From the NCBI GenBank assembly GCA_013696425.1, contig JACCYP010000141.1, positions 1 through 14,848 on the forward strand: 14,848 nucleotides of DNA. Reading direction: 5' to 3'. Under the pieces are notes generated by a model. That model was not told the DNA's origin. It saw only the letters and a program-made list of their open reading frames with translations, and made no database searches. Positions 6,281 to 14,002 of this stretch are shown in pieces (within the stretch, counting starts at the first letter, position 1; each line of letters starts with the position of its first letter). A program made the position numbers and the translations under genes. This DNA comes from Thermoleophilaceae bacterium. Its GTDB lineage: Bacteria; Actinomycetota; Thermoleophilia; Solirubrobacterales; Thermoleophilaceae.

Positions 6281-6309
6281 CTAGGAGCTGCGGGCGGGCT
6301 CGGGCTCGG
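6281..6309. repeat. 29-bp direct repeat, topoisomerase-end copy
   Basis: This is the second exact copy of 5821-5849. It covers the last nine codons and stop of the topoisomerase gene (PEPARSS end). The copies are 460 bp apart and in the same orientation, with two small overlapping genes between them. The arrangement resembles att-type repeats made by insertion at a gene's 3' end. Confidence 0.8.
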
Positions 6310-8614
6310 GCGCCGCTTCCGAGGCGCTCTCGCCGTTCGAGGCGGCCTTGTCCTTGGCGGGCGCCGCGGGCTTCTTCTCCGCCTCGCCGTCGTTCTCGAC
6401 GCCCTCCTGGCCCTCCTCGGGGCGGGAGTACTGGTTGGTGGCCCACTCCTCGTCGAACTCCACGCGCCACTTGTCCTCTTCGTTCTTGGCCATCTTGAGC
6501 TTGGCCCGGAACGAGCGCCCGGAGCGGCCCTTGAAGCCGGTGATCTGCTTCTCGGTGCGGGCGACCACGGGGTCGTCACCGCGCTCGATCGAGGCCTTCA
6601 GCGAGGCCATCAGCTCCTTCACCACCACGGCGGGGAGGTTCTTGCCGGCCTTCTTCTTCCAGACGACGAAGCCGCAGCCCGGGTCGTCCTTGGACCAGCA
6701 TGAGTAGCCCTTGCGGTTCTCCATCACGTCGCGCCCGCACACGGGGCAGGGCCCGAGGTTCTGGCGCTCGATCTTGATGTCCTTCAGGCCGTCGAGCTTC
6801 TGGACGGTCTCCTCGGTGAAGGAGACGATGTCCTTCATGAACGCCTTGCGCGAGTCCGAGCCCTCCTCGATCAGGCGCAGGCGGCGCTCCCAGTCGCCGG
6901 TGAGCTCGGCGCTCGTAAGGGGGTGCTCGTCGAGCAGGCGGATCACCTGGATGCCCTTCTCGGTGGCCATCAGCGCGCGGCCGTCGCGCTCGATGTACTC
7001 GCGGTAGACGAGCAGTTCGATGATCGAGGCGCGCGTGGCGGGGGTGCCGATGCCGTGGTCCTTCATCGCCTCGCGCATCTCGGCGTCGTCGATGTCCTTG
7101 CCGGCGGTCTCCATGGCGCCGAGCAGCGAGGCCTCGGTGAAGCGCCGGGGCGGCTGGGTCTCCTTGCGCAGGGACTCCATCCGGTTCACGTCCACGGCCT
7201 CGCCCTCGTCGAGCTTCGGCAGCGTCTGGTTGCCGCCGGAGTCGTCGTCCTTCTTCTGGCCGCCCTCGTTGGCCTCCTCGCCGTACACCCCGCGCCAGCC
7301 CGGCACGATCAGCACCTTGCCGGAGGTGCGGAACACGTGCTCGGCGACGGTGGTCTCGACGCGCGTGCGCTCGAACACGGCGTCGGGGTGGAAGATCGCG
7401 AGGAAGCGCTTGGCGACGAGGTCGTAGATCTTGCGCTCGTCCTCCTTCATCTTCGCGAGGTCGTGCTCTGACTTCGTCGGGATGATCGCGTGGTGGTCCT
7501 CGACCTTCTTGTCGTTGATCACGCGCCCGAGCGGCAGCGACTCGAGCGAGGTCACGTACTGCGCGCCCTTCTTGTACTCGGAGTTGTGGCCGACGAACTC
7601 GGCGGTCGGGCGGATCTCGGCGACCATGTCGCCGGAGAGGAAGCGCGAGTTGGTGCGCGGGTAGGTGATCGCCTTGTGCTGCTCGTAGAGCTTCTGGCCG
7701 GCGGCGAGCGTGCGCTTGGCGGAGAAGCCGTAGAGCGTGTTCGCGTGGCGCTGGAGGGAGGTGAGGTCGTAGAGCAGCTGTGCGCTGTCTGACTCCTCCT
7801 TCTTCTCGAGCTTGGTGATCGCGCCCTTCTTGCCCTGGGCGTCGGCCACGATCTTCGTCGCGTCCTCCTCGGCGATCCGCTTGCCGCCGAGGTAGCGGCC
7901 CATGTAGGTGCGCTCCCCGCTCGCCTCGAAGTCGGCCTCGACGAGCCAGTAGGGCTCGGGCTTGAACGCGCGGATCTCCTCCTCGCGGCGCGCCATCAGC
8001 GCGAGCGTCGGCGTCTGCACGCGGCCGAGCGACACGGCGCCGTCGAAGGCGGCGCGCAGGCGGATCGAGGCGGCGCGGGTGGCGTTCATGCCGACCACCC
8101 AGTCGGCCTCCGAGCGCGAGCGCGCGGCCTCCTCGAGCGGCTTCATCTCCGCGCCGTCGCGGAGCTTGCCGAACGCCTCCTGGATCGCCTTCTTGGTCAT
8201 CGAGGAGAGCCACAGGCGCTTGACGGGTTTGTCGGTGCCGGAGGTCTGGAGCACGTAGGCGAAGATCAGCTCGCCCTCGCGGCCGGCATCGCAGGCGTTC
8301 ACGATCTCCTCGACATCGCCGGACTTGATCAGCTTGTGGATCACGTTCAGCTGCTTCTTCGCCTTGTCGTCGTTCGGCGTGAGCTGGAACTCCTCCGGGA
8401 CGATCGGCAGGTCGGCGAAGCGCCACTTCTTGAGCTTCGGGTCGTAGCTGTCGGGCTCCGCGAGCCCCACCAGGTGACCGATCGCCCAGGTGATGACGTA
8501 GTCATCGCCCTCGATCGAGTTCTTGTCCTTGGCCGTCGTGAACGAGTCCGGCAAGGCCGCGGCGATGTCGCGTCCGACGGATGGCTTCTCTGCGATTACG
8601 AGTGTCTTGGCCAT
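6281..8614 (-). CDS. topB: Type IA DNA topoisomerase, topoisomerase III-like
   Basis: The enzyme has 777 residues. It cuts one DNA strand through a 5'-phosphotyrosine link and passes the other, relaxing or decatenating DNA in the nucleoid. The Toprim domain starts with LVIAEKPS (Glu9) and carries CDAGREGE (Asp109, Glu113, Glu115), a TopB-like form. SLGRVQTPTL lies at 196-204, and the active-site motif ITYPRTNS gives Tyr318. HHAIIPT is at 374-380, and GIGTPATRAS, typical of the gate domain, at 521-530. A four-cysteine zinc ribbon (Cys623, 626, 639, 647) and one basic C-terminal repeat (GFKGRSGRSFRAKL) follow, then an acidic, Ala/Lys-rich disordered tail from about 735. The ATG at 8614 was chosen because AAGGA sits 6 nt upstream and the protein then begins exactly at MAKTLVIAEK; an upstream in-frame start at 8647 adds unrelated residues. 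The gene is divergent from the XRE pair. Confidence 0.95.
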   Translation of the reverse strand: MAKTLVIAEKPSVGRDIAAALPDSFTTAKDKNSIEGDDYVITWAIGHLVGLAEPDSYDPKLKKWRFADLPIVPEEFQLTPNDDKAKKQLNVIHKLIKSGDVEEIVNACDAGREGELIFAYVLQTSGTDKPVKRLWLSSMTKKAIQEAFGKLRDGAEMKPLEEAARSRSEADWVVGMNATRAASIRLRAAFDGAVSLGRVQTPTLALMARREEEIRAFKPEPYWLVEADFEASGERTYMGRYLGGKRIAEEDATKIVADAQGKKGAITKLEKKEESDSAQLLYDLTSLQRHANTLYGFSAKRTLAAGQKLYEQHKAITYPRTNSRFLSGDMVAEIRPTAEFVGHNSEYKKGAQYVTSLESLPLGRVINDKKVEDHHAIIPTKSEHDLAKMKEDERKIYDLVAKRFLAIFHPDAVFERTRVETTVAEHVFRTSGKVLIVPGWRGVYGEEANEGGQKKDDDSGGNQTLPKLDEGEAVDVNRMESLRKETQPPRRFTEASLLGAMETAGKDIDDAEMREAMKDHGIGTPATRASIIELLVYREYIERDGRALMATEKGIQVIRLLDEHPLTSAELTGDWERRLRLIEEGSDSRKAFMKDIVSFTEETVQKLDGLKDIKIERQNLGPCPVCGRDVMENRKGYSCWSKDDPGCGFVVWKKKAGKNLPAVVVKELMASLKASIERGDDPVVARTEKQITGFKGRSGRSFRAKLKMAKNEEDKWRVEFDEEWATNQYSRPEEGQEGVENDGEAEKKPAAPAKDKAASNGESASEAAPEPEPARSS

Positions 8615-8620
8615 GGGGAG

Positions 8621-8625
8621 TCCTT
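8621..8625 (-). promoter_or_regulatory. Ribosome-binding site of topoisomerase gene
   Basis: AAGGA on the minus strand, 6 nt before the ATG at 8614, decides the start between two in-frame candidates. Confidence 0.8.
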
Positions 8626-8670
8626 GTCCAGAGTACGGCGCAGTCAAGCGTTGGCCTTCCCGCCTCGCGA

Positions 8671-8700
8671 CTATCAGTTATAGGTTATATTGCGTATTCG
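8671..8700. promoter_or_regulatory. AT-rich divergent promoter/operator region (candidate)
   Basis: This is a 30-bp AT-rich patch in otherwise GC-rich DNA, between topB and the XRE gene. It holds a tandem heptamer, GTTATAG (8677-8683) and GTTATAT (8684-8690). TATATT at 8686-8691 is a good -10 box for the XRE gene and would place the transcript start within a few bases of the ATG at 8703. That fits the absence of a Shine-Dalgarno (leaderless). The same repeats read TATAAC on the minus strand and may serve topB. No convincing -35 is seen. Confidence 0.5.
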
Positions 8701-8702
8701 TT

Positions 8703-8999
8703 ATGACAGTAGCGCAGCTGATCCGCGCCGCACGCGTCGAGGCCGGGCTCTCCCAGGCCGAGCTGGCCGAGCGGCTCGGGACCACGCAGCCGGCGGTGGC
8801 GCGGCTCGAGCGGGAGGGGGCGAATCCCCGGCTCAACACCCTTCACAAGGTCATGGACGCGACCGAAATGCGGCTGACGATCGAGGTGCGCCCCGGAGGA
8901 GCGCCGCGCAATCGGGGCGCGAAGCGAGAGGGTTCCGCCCAGCGCCTCGCCGATCTCGAGCACATGGTCGCCGAGCTCGACGCACTGAGGAAGCCATGA
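8703..8999 (+). CDS. XRE-family HTH regulator, likely antitoxin
   Basis: This is a 98-residue protein. Residues about 5-57 form a clear Xre/Cro-type helix-turn-helix: QLIRAARVEAGLSQAELAER then LGTTQPAVARLEREGANPR. A linker with RPGGAPRNRG and a C-terminal helix (QRLADLEHMVAELDALRK) that may dimerise or hold the partner complete it. The ATG at 8703 was chosen because the HTH starts at once after it and an AT-rich promoter ends just upstream. The stop overlaps the start of the nucleotidyltransferase gene (ATGA, 8996-8999), so the two proteins are made together. The likely role is DNA-binding antitoxin and autorepressor of the pair, possibly on the GTTATA heptamers. A plain regulator of the neighbouring gene is the alternative. 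Confidence 0.88.
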   Translation: MTVAQLIRAARVEAGLSQAELAERLGTTQPAVARLEREGANPRLNTLHKVMDATEMRLTIEVRPGGAPRNRGAKREGSAQRLADLEHMVAELDALRKP

Positions 9000-9472
9000 G
9001 CACGCCGGCCTTCAGCCCGCGCGCTCTCCTCGCGCGCCTCGTCAAGGGTGGAGTCGACTTCGTCGTCATCGGCGGAGTGGCCGTCTTCCTCCACGGCTAC
9101 GAGCGCGCCACCAAGGACCTCGACATCACCTACGCGCGCGACCCGGCGAATCTGGAGGCGCTGGCCGCGGTGCTCGCCGAGCTCGAGCCACGTCTGAGGG
9201 GCGCACCGGAGGACATGCCGTTCATCGCGGACGCCCGGACGCTGCGGCAGATGGAAATACTCAAGCTCGTCACGAACGAGGGTGAGCTCGATCTGCTCGC
9301 AGCGCCCTCGGGGAGCCCGCCCTATGCGACCCTCAAGAAGCACTCGGTACTGCAGGAAACGGTCGATGGGATCGTCTACCGCGCTTGCTCGCTCGACGAC
9401 CTGCTCGCGATGAAGCGCGCCGCCGGGCGCCTCCGCGATCTCGCCGACATAGAAGAACTCGAGTCCGAGTAG
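8996..9472 (+). CDS. Nucleotidyltransferase-fold protein, probable toxin partner
   Basis: This protein has 158 residues and a minimal pol-beta-type nucleotidyltransferase fold. Gly26-Gly27 in VVIGGVAVFLHG is followed by RATKDLDI with Asp41 and Asp43, and the third acidic residue is Asp99 in GELDLLAA. All catalytic positions are therefore present. C-terminal helices include LDDLLAMKRAAGRLRDLADIEEL. This resembles the AbiEii/DUF6036-like group (known members transfer nucleotides to tRNA or other targets), but it is much shorter than AbiEii and lacks its C-terminal domain. The gene overlaps the XRE gene by 4 bp, the usual layout of a type II or type IV-like toxin-antitoxin pair, and is closed by hairpins after the stop. 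Substrate and toxicity are inferred from context only. Confidence 0.82.
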   Translation: MSTPAFSPRALLARLVKGGVDFVVIGGVAVFLHGYERATKDLDITYARDPANLEALAAVLAELEPRLRGAPEDMPFIADARTLRQMEILKLVTNEGELDLLAAPSGSPPYATLKKHSVLQETVDGIVYRACSLDDLLAMKRAAGRLRDLADIEELESE

Positions 9473-9475
9473 GCC

Positions 9476-9501
9476 GAATCTCACGCTATTTGCGTGAATT
9501 C
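9476..9501 (+). terminator. Stem-loop just after nucleotidyltransferase stop
   Basis: GAAT-c-TCACGC pairs with GCGTGA-ATTC around a TATTT loop, a 10-bp stem with one bulged base that begins 4 nt after the TAG. No T-run follows, so it may stabilise the mRNA 3' end rather than terminate. Confidence 0.45.
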
Positions 9502-9511
9502 GGCGCTTCCC

Positions 9512-9544
9512 GCGCGGCGGTTTCTGCTCCGTCGCGCCGTTTTT
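9512..9544 (+). terminator. Rho-independent terminator
   Basis: A 9-bp GC-rich stem (9512-9520 with 9529-9537, one G-T pair) has an 8-nt loop and is followed by CG and five T residues (9540-9544). It fits an intrinsic terminator for the XRE/nucleotidyltransferase operon. Confidence 0.65.
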
Positions 9545-9552
9545 CTGTCTGA

Positions 9553-9579
9553 GGGGGGCGAGTTTCCCTCGCGCCCCCC
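9553..9579 (+). repeat. Inverted repeat in leader of secreted-protein operon
   Basis: GGGGGGCGAG (9553-9562) pairs with CTCG-cg-CCCCCC (9568-9579), with two bulged bases and a TTTCC loop. It lies 37 bp before the ATG of the secreted protein gene and could be a 5' leader hairpin or part of the terminator region. No U-tract follows. Confidence 0.4.
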
Positions 9580-9616
9580 TTACCCGTCTTACAAACGGCG
9601 ACGGAAGGGACTCGAC

Positions 9617-11347
9617 ATGACACGGAAGGCTCGTTGGGCGGGACTGACGGCGGCGGCGGCGATCCTGGCCGTGCCGGGAGCGGCGAGCGCAGGAAACCTC
9701 GCGCTGTATACGTGCGCCACGCCGAGCAACGGCACGGCTGCGCCGACCGATGGCTGGACGCTCCAGCAGAGCGGCTACCAGAGCGGTTTCAGCGTTAACA
9801 ACAACAGCTGCGCGAGCGGCAGCGATCTCTTCTATGAGACGAACCCTCCCGTCACCTACGGAAACGGCTGGAACGGGGGCTACCGCTACACGGCGCCCGC
9901 GAATCTGCCGATCACCGGCGTGCGGCTCTGGCGCTGGTGGTCGCAGCCGGGCGGACCGCTCGCGTCGGGCGGCAACTTCTACCTGCGCTACTACACGAAC
10001 GCCGACAACCCGCCGCTCGAGTCTGGCTTCGGCTCGACGAACACCGCGAGCAGCGCCGGTACCTCGACGCGGTTCGCCGTTCAGAACCAGCACGACGTGA
10101 CGCTCAACGGACCGCGCACCCACTTCGGGTTTTCCGTCGCTTGCGACAGCGTTTCGTCGGGGTACTGCGCGAACTCTGCACCCGCCCGGTACCACCTGCA
10201 GGGAGCCCGCTTCACGGTGCTGGACTCCGACGATCCGACATCGTCCAGCGTGTCGGGTTCGCTCGCGACGCCCGGTCCCCATGCGGGTACCGATCTCATC
10301 TCCTACGACTCAGCCGACATCGGCGCGGGCGTCTACCGCTCGCTGATCGAGGTGGACGGCACGGTCGTCAAGGTGGATCTCGTCGACACCAACGGCGGCG
10401 CGTGCCAGGACGCCGGCGAGGATCCCGCGTCGATCTACGAGTTCCGGTCGAGCGCGCGGCCCTGCAAGCTCACGAAGCAGGTGACGCAGTCCTTCGACAC
10501 GACCACGGTCGGCGAGGGCTCCCACCGGCTGCGCGTGCTGATCGAGGACGCCTCGGGCAACCGGTCGGTCGTCCATCAGACGAACGCGTTCGCGGTCGAC
10601 AACGTGCCTTCCTCGGGCGGCTCGGAGTCGCCGCTGCCCCGAGGCAGCACACCGGTGGGGTCGGGCGGCGGCGGCTCCGCGGCACGTGGAGAGGCCAACG
10701 GCGACGGCGCGAGCGCCCGGGCGAAGCTCGTGGCGTTTGCACGGGCGACCAAGACCGCTGTCATCACACGCTTCGGCCGGCCCGTCGAATTGACCGGGCG
10801 GCTCGTGGACGAGCGCCGTCAGCCGATCGCCGGAGCGGTCCTTCAGGTCCAGTCCCAGCTCAAGCTGGCGGGCGCGCCGTTCGAGGAGTCGGGCTCAGTT
10901 CGCACCGACAAGGAGGGCCGCTTCAGGTTCACCGCACCGAGCGGACCCTCGCGCACGGTCCGCTTCGCCTACCGGGCGTTCGCGAACGACCGTGAGTTCA
11001 CCGACCTGTCCGACGTCACCGTGGGCGTGCGCGCCGGAGCGCGGCTCAAGGGGACCCCGCGGAAGGTCCGCAACGGCGACAAGGTCCGCTTCAGCGGCAG
11101 GCTCCTCGGCGGCCCGTATCCGGCGCGCGGCGTGCTCGTCGATCTCCAGGCGCGGGTCGGCCGGCGCTGGCGCACCTTCCAGGTGATGCGCACCCGCAGG
11201 GACGGCACCTACCAGCACATCTACCGCTTCACCCGCACCACCCAGACGCTCACCTACGCGTTCCGGGCCCGCGCGCGAAGCGACTCGAACTACCCCTACG
11301 AGCTGGGGACGTCGAACCGCACCAGGGTCAAGGTGATCGGCGGCTGA
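9617..11347 (+). CDS. Secreted Ig-like surface protein A
   Basis: The protein has 576 residues. A signal peptide (1-25, ending GAASA) is cut before GNLALYTC. The mature N-terminal domain (about 26-203) is Trp-, Tyr- and Asn-rich with paired cysteines (33, 65, 176, 184) and looks like a beta-sandwich of lectin or carbohydrate-binding type. An Ig-like domain (about 205-330) ends in AFAVDNVP. A Gly/Ser/Pro linker (332-365) follows, then two beta-rich repeats: 373-470 with GRLVDERRQPIAGAVLQVQ and DKEGRFRFTAP, resembling a carboxypeptidase-regulatory/Ig fold, and 474-576. The ATG at 9617 has GGAAGGGA 6 nt upstream; earlier in-frame GTG codons would destroy the signal peptide. The broken subtilase gene begins 2 bp after the stop, and a protein of the same plan follows it. 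An adhesin or envelope protein role is inferred; no enzymatic motif is seen. Confidence 0.82.
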   Translation: MTRKARWAGLTAAAAILAVPGAASAGNLALYTCATPSNGTAAPTDGWTLQQSGYQSGFSVNNNSCASGSDLFYETNPPVTYGNGWNGGYRYTAPANLPITGVRLWRWWSQPGGPLASGGNFYLRYYTNADNPPLESGFGSTNTASSAGTSTRFAVQNQHDVTLNGPRTHFGFSVACDSVSSGYCANSAPARYHLQGARFTVLDSDDPTSSSVSGSLATPGPHAGTDLISYDSADIGAGVYRSLIEVDGTVVKVDLVDTNGGACQDAGEDPASIYEFRSSARPCKLTKQVTQSFDTTTVGEGSHRLRVLIEDASGNRSVVHQTNAFAVDNVPSSGGSESPLPRGSTPVGSGGGGSAARGEANGDGASARAKLVAFARATKTAVITRFGRPVELTGRLVDERRQPIAGAVLQVQSQLKLAGAPFEESGSVRTDKEGRFRFTAPSGPSRTVRFAYRAFANDREFTDLSDVTVGVRAGARLKGTPRKVRNGDKVRFSGRLLGGPYPARGVLVDLQARVGRRWRTFQVMRTRRDGTYQHIYRFTRTTQTLTYAFRARARSDSNYPYELGTSNRTRVKVIGG

Positions 11348-11349
11348 GG

Positions 11350-12539
11350 GTGGCGCGCCGAAGTTCTCCCCGGCCTCGGGCCCTCCGCGCCGTGCGCGGG
11401 GGGCTCGTGGCTTTCGGGCTTGTGTCGGCCACCGCCCCGCCAGCGGTCGCCGAGGACGACAACGTCATCACCCCGCAGGCCGAGATCGCCAACATGTCGT
11501 TCCTGCCGTGGGCGCCGCTGCCGTCGTCGATCGGGGCGGTGTGCCTGGTGGACTCGGGGGTTGATGAGACTCCGGACACCGGGGCGGTCGTCTCCCGCTC
11601 AGCCCTGGACGGCGGGCCGGGGACCGACTTCAGCCCGATCAAGCACGGCACGATCATGACCCAGCGGATGGCGGGCCCGGTGAACGGATGGGGAAGCGTG
11701 GGCGTGTGGCCGGTCGGCCCGGATTGTGTCGGTGCGGGCGAGCGGGGGCGGGGAGCTGGATTTTGATGCGTACACGCGGGGCATCGAGCGCTGCAGCGAA
11801 CTGCGCCGGTCAGGGGTCTCGACGATCCTCCTGGAGGTCGCCAACAATGGCGCCAGCCCGCAGCAGATTGCTCGACTACGTGACTCGGTGGTCGATGCTC
11901 GCGACGAATCCCTCTCCATAGTGGCCGCCGCCGGGAACACCGGCGGTCCCGTCAGCTACCCCGCGGCGATCCCGGAGGTCCTGGCCGTCGGCGCCGTGGG
12001 CGGATCGCGCGCTGCGTGTGACTTTTCCGCGCGCGGAGCCGAGGTGGACATCTCGGCTCCGGGATGCGGTGTCAGCGTGGCCGACTCGGCGGCCGGTTGT
12101 TCGGCGCCTCCGGCACGAGCGGTGCCGCGGCGACCGCTGCAGCATCGCTCGCCGCGCTGCGGTCCTACCGCCCGGACCTCGATCCGGCCGCGGCCGAGCA
12201 GCTCCTGACCTCGGCGCGCGCGTCAGGCGCCGGCCCGACCCTGGACCTGGAGGCGACTTTCCAGACAGCGGGGCTCGGCGGAGTTGTTGACGCCGGAAAC
12301 GCTGCCCGCCCGGCGGGCCGCTCGAATCCTGCACCAGCTGCGGGTGCCGGGGAGTTTCGGAGCAGGGCCCGCCTGCCGAAGCCGCAGGCCGGACGCCCGC
12401 GCTGGCGCCGCGGCCGCCTACGGATTAGGTTCGGCAACCGCCCGCCCGGATCGATCCTCGCCGGCCGCCTGGTCTACCGCACGCCGTCAGGCGTCTTCCG
12501 GTACCGGCAACGGCGGTTCAGGCGCGCCGCGGGGAGTAG
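11350..12539 (+). pseudogene. Secreted S8 subtilisin-like protease, frameshifted
   Basis: Reading begins at GTG 11350 with a twin-Arg-like N-terminus and signal peptide (about 1-34, ending PPAVA). S8 motifs are spread over two frames: catalytic Asp68 in CLVDSGVD and His99 in SPIKHGTIM (codon 11644-11646), the oxyanion Asn in AAAGNTGGP (11936-11938), and the Ser in GASGTSGAAATAAA (12118-12120). The frame shifts at about 11710-11713, where removing one G restores VWPSARIVSVRAS. It shifts back at about 12091-12093, where adding one G restores RLFGASGTSG. The first frame alone stops at 11766. The net phase is restored, and all triad residues survive. A basic beta-rich C-terminal tail runs to about 12535; its true stop is unclear. 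This is either a decaying gene or a gene with two assembly indels in G/C runs. It sits 2 bp after surface protein A. Confidence 0.8.
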
Positions 12540-13915
12540 GGAAACTCGCAGTCGGAGTAGCCGCGCTGTTTGCTGCGCCGTCGTCCGCTGGAACCTACGA
12601 CGTCGTTTCTTGCGGTGCGGCGCCGGGCCAGGTCAACAACGCGTGGGTGAAGACCAACACCCACCCCGCGATCCTTGACTCGGGTTCCGCTTCGACCTGC
12701 CCCGCCGGCGGTTCCTTCTCTGGCCTATGGGCGAACGACGACTTCGACTTCATGGGTGATGCACCCGACGGCGCGAGGGCGGAGTACGTCTTCGATGCGC
12801 CGGCGGGCACGACCGTCACGCGGTGGATCTACAACCGTTGGATGGGGAAGGAGCTCACCGACTCCTGGTCGCTTTATGCGAAGTACGCGGCCACCCCCAG
12901 CGATGTGGTGCTCGACACCTGCCACGTACCCGGCGACGGCGACCCGTGTTCGCGGGGCGTCGCCGGCTTCAATCAGGCCGGCGAGCGGACGGTTACCGGG
13001 ATAGCGACCAACCAACTGACCTTCGGCTTCACATGTGTGAATCCGACCTTCGAGTGTGGAACCGGCTCCACGACGATCCATCGCATCTGGGCCGCTCTCT
13101 ACGCCTCTACGGTCCAGCTGACCGAGAGCACCGCGCCGGCCATCTCCCCCGGCCCGAGCGGGCCACTGCTGGAGACTGGCCGTAACCACCGCGGCACCGA
13201 GACCGTCACGTTCGGCGCGACGGACGCCACGGGAATCAGGACGACGCTCGTCCACCTCGATCCGGTCGGCGGCGCGCCCGAGACGATCCGGGGATCCAAT
13301 GTTCACCCCTGTGACTACACCTTCAAGGTGCCGTGCTCCGACGTGGGCTCATCGACGATCGAGGTCGACACGCGGGGCGTCCCCGACGGGCAGTACGACG
13401 TGATCCTGGCCGCCGCGGATGCCACGTACGGGCAGAACGGAAATCTCAGTTTCAACGAAGGTCGGCAGACGGCGGCGCGCATCACGGTCGACAACGTGCC
13501 GGAGACGACGCCGGGCGGCGGACAAGGGGCCGCGGCGCCGGCGCCCCTCGAGGCCGCCCCAACCACCTCAGCACCGGTTTCGGCGCCTATCCGGGGCGCA
13601 GCTCCCTCGCGTCGCACGAAGCCTCGTCTTCGGATCGTCCACTCCGGTTACCGGCGAGGCCGCGTGCGATTCGCCGGCCGGCTTGAGCGGGATGCCGCGA
13701 AGGCGCTCCGCGTCGAGCTCTCGAGCCGAGTCGGCGGAAACACCGTCCGAGCCACCAGATCGCTTGCGCCGGCGGGCACGGGCACATTCAGGGCAGCTCT
13801 ACGGTTGCCGCGGAGCCTCATGGACGCACGCCGGGTGACCCTCGCCGTCCGCTTCCCAGGCGATCCGCTCCACCTGCCACGCACCATCCGCCGGACCATC
13901 CGCCTGGCGAAGTAG
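12536..13915 (+). CDS. Secreted Ig-like surface protein B, start codon damaged
   Basis: About 459 residues from an apparent signal peptide (VGKLAVGVAALFAAPSSA) to the TAG at 13915. The mature N-terminus, GTYDVVSCGAAPG, begins a Cys- and Trp-containing beta domain (to about residue 200). An Ig-like domain ending in RITVDNVPE follows, then a Pro/Ala/Gly linker and a C-terminal beta domain with RLRIVHSGYRRGRVRFAGRLE. The order matches surface protein A, so the two are distant relatives of one family. No ATG, GTG or TTG stands at the head of the signal peptide: codon 12536 is GTA. The in-frame GTG at 12344 or ATG at 12284 would put over 60 unrelated residues before the signal. A pair of single-base changes (GTGAGGAAA to GTAGGGAAA) would explain the loss, matching the indel damage in the preceding protease gene. 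Function: envelope-exposed protein, details unknown. Confidence 0.75.
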   Translation, partial: VGKLAVGVAALFAAPSSAGTYDVVSCGAAPGQVNNAWVKTNTHPAILDSGSASTCPAGGSFSGLWANDDFDFMGDAPDGARAEYVFDAPAGTTVTRWIYNRWMGKELTDSWSLYAKYAATPSDVVLDTCHVPGDGDPCSRGVAGFNQAGERTVTGIATNQLTFGFTCVNPTFECGTGSTTIHRIWAALYASTVQLTESTAPAISPGPSGPLLETGRNHRGTETVTFGATDATGIRTTLVHLDPVGGAPETIRGSNVHPCDYTFKVPCSDVGSSTIEVDTRGVPDGQYDVILAAADATYGQNGNLSFNEGRQTAARITVDNVPETTPGGGQGAAAPAPLEAAPTTSAPVSAPIRGAAPSRRTKPRLRIVHSGYRRGRVRFAGRLERDAAKALRVELSSRVGGNTVRATRSLAPAGTGTFRAALRLPRSLMDARRVTLAVRFPGDPLHLPRTIRRTIRLAK

Positions 13916-14002
13916 TGCGTTTTCGGCGCGAGGCCATTCACGTGACGAGCCGCCCAGGCTCGAGGTGCCCCGAGGCGGCGGGCACGACACGTCAGGATCG
14001 CG

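Larger units (their letters stand above)
5821..6309. mobile_element. Candidate mini-cassette at topoisomerase 3' end
   Basis: Two overlapping unknown genes lie between 29-bp direct repeats, and the repeat is the 3' end of the topoisomerase coding sequence. The segment is less GC-rich than its surroundings. No integrase or transposase is present, so if mobile it must act in trans or be a remnant. A local duplication of the topoisomerase tail is the alternative. Confidence 0.4.

Noticed and set aside
6576..8426. A 616-residue minus-strand frame within the topoisomerase gene
   Set aside because: Out of phase with topB and almost only Arg, Ala, Gly, Asp and Pro; topB is unambiguous.
8615..8647. 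Upstream start for topoisomerase at 8647
   Set aside because: AAGGA 6 nt before the ATG at 8614 and the conserved MAKTLVIAEK beginning favour 8614.
9494..9616. Upstream GTG start for surface protein A
   Set aside because: It lies in the terminator hairpins and would precede the signal peptide with 41 unrelated residues; the ATG at 9617 has a good ribosome-binding site.
8843..10282. A 479-residue minus-strand frame across the XRE, nucleotidyltransferase and surface protein genes
   Set aside because: It covers three convincing plus-strand genes and two hairpins and has no recognisable domain.
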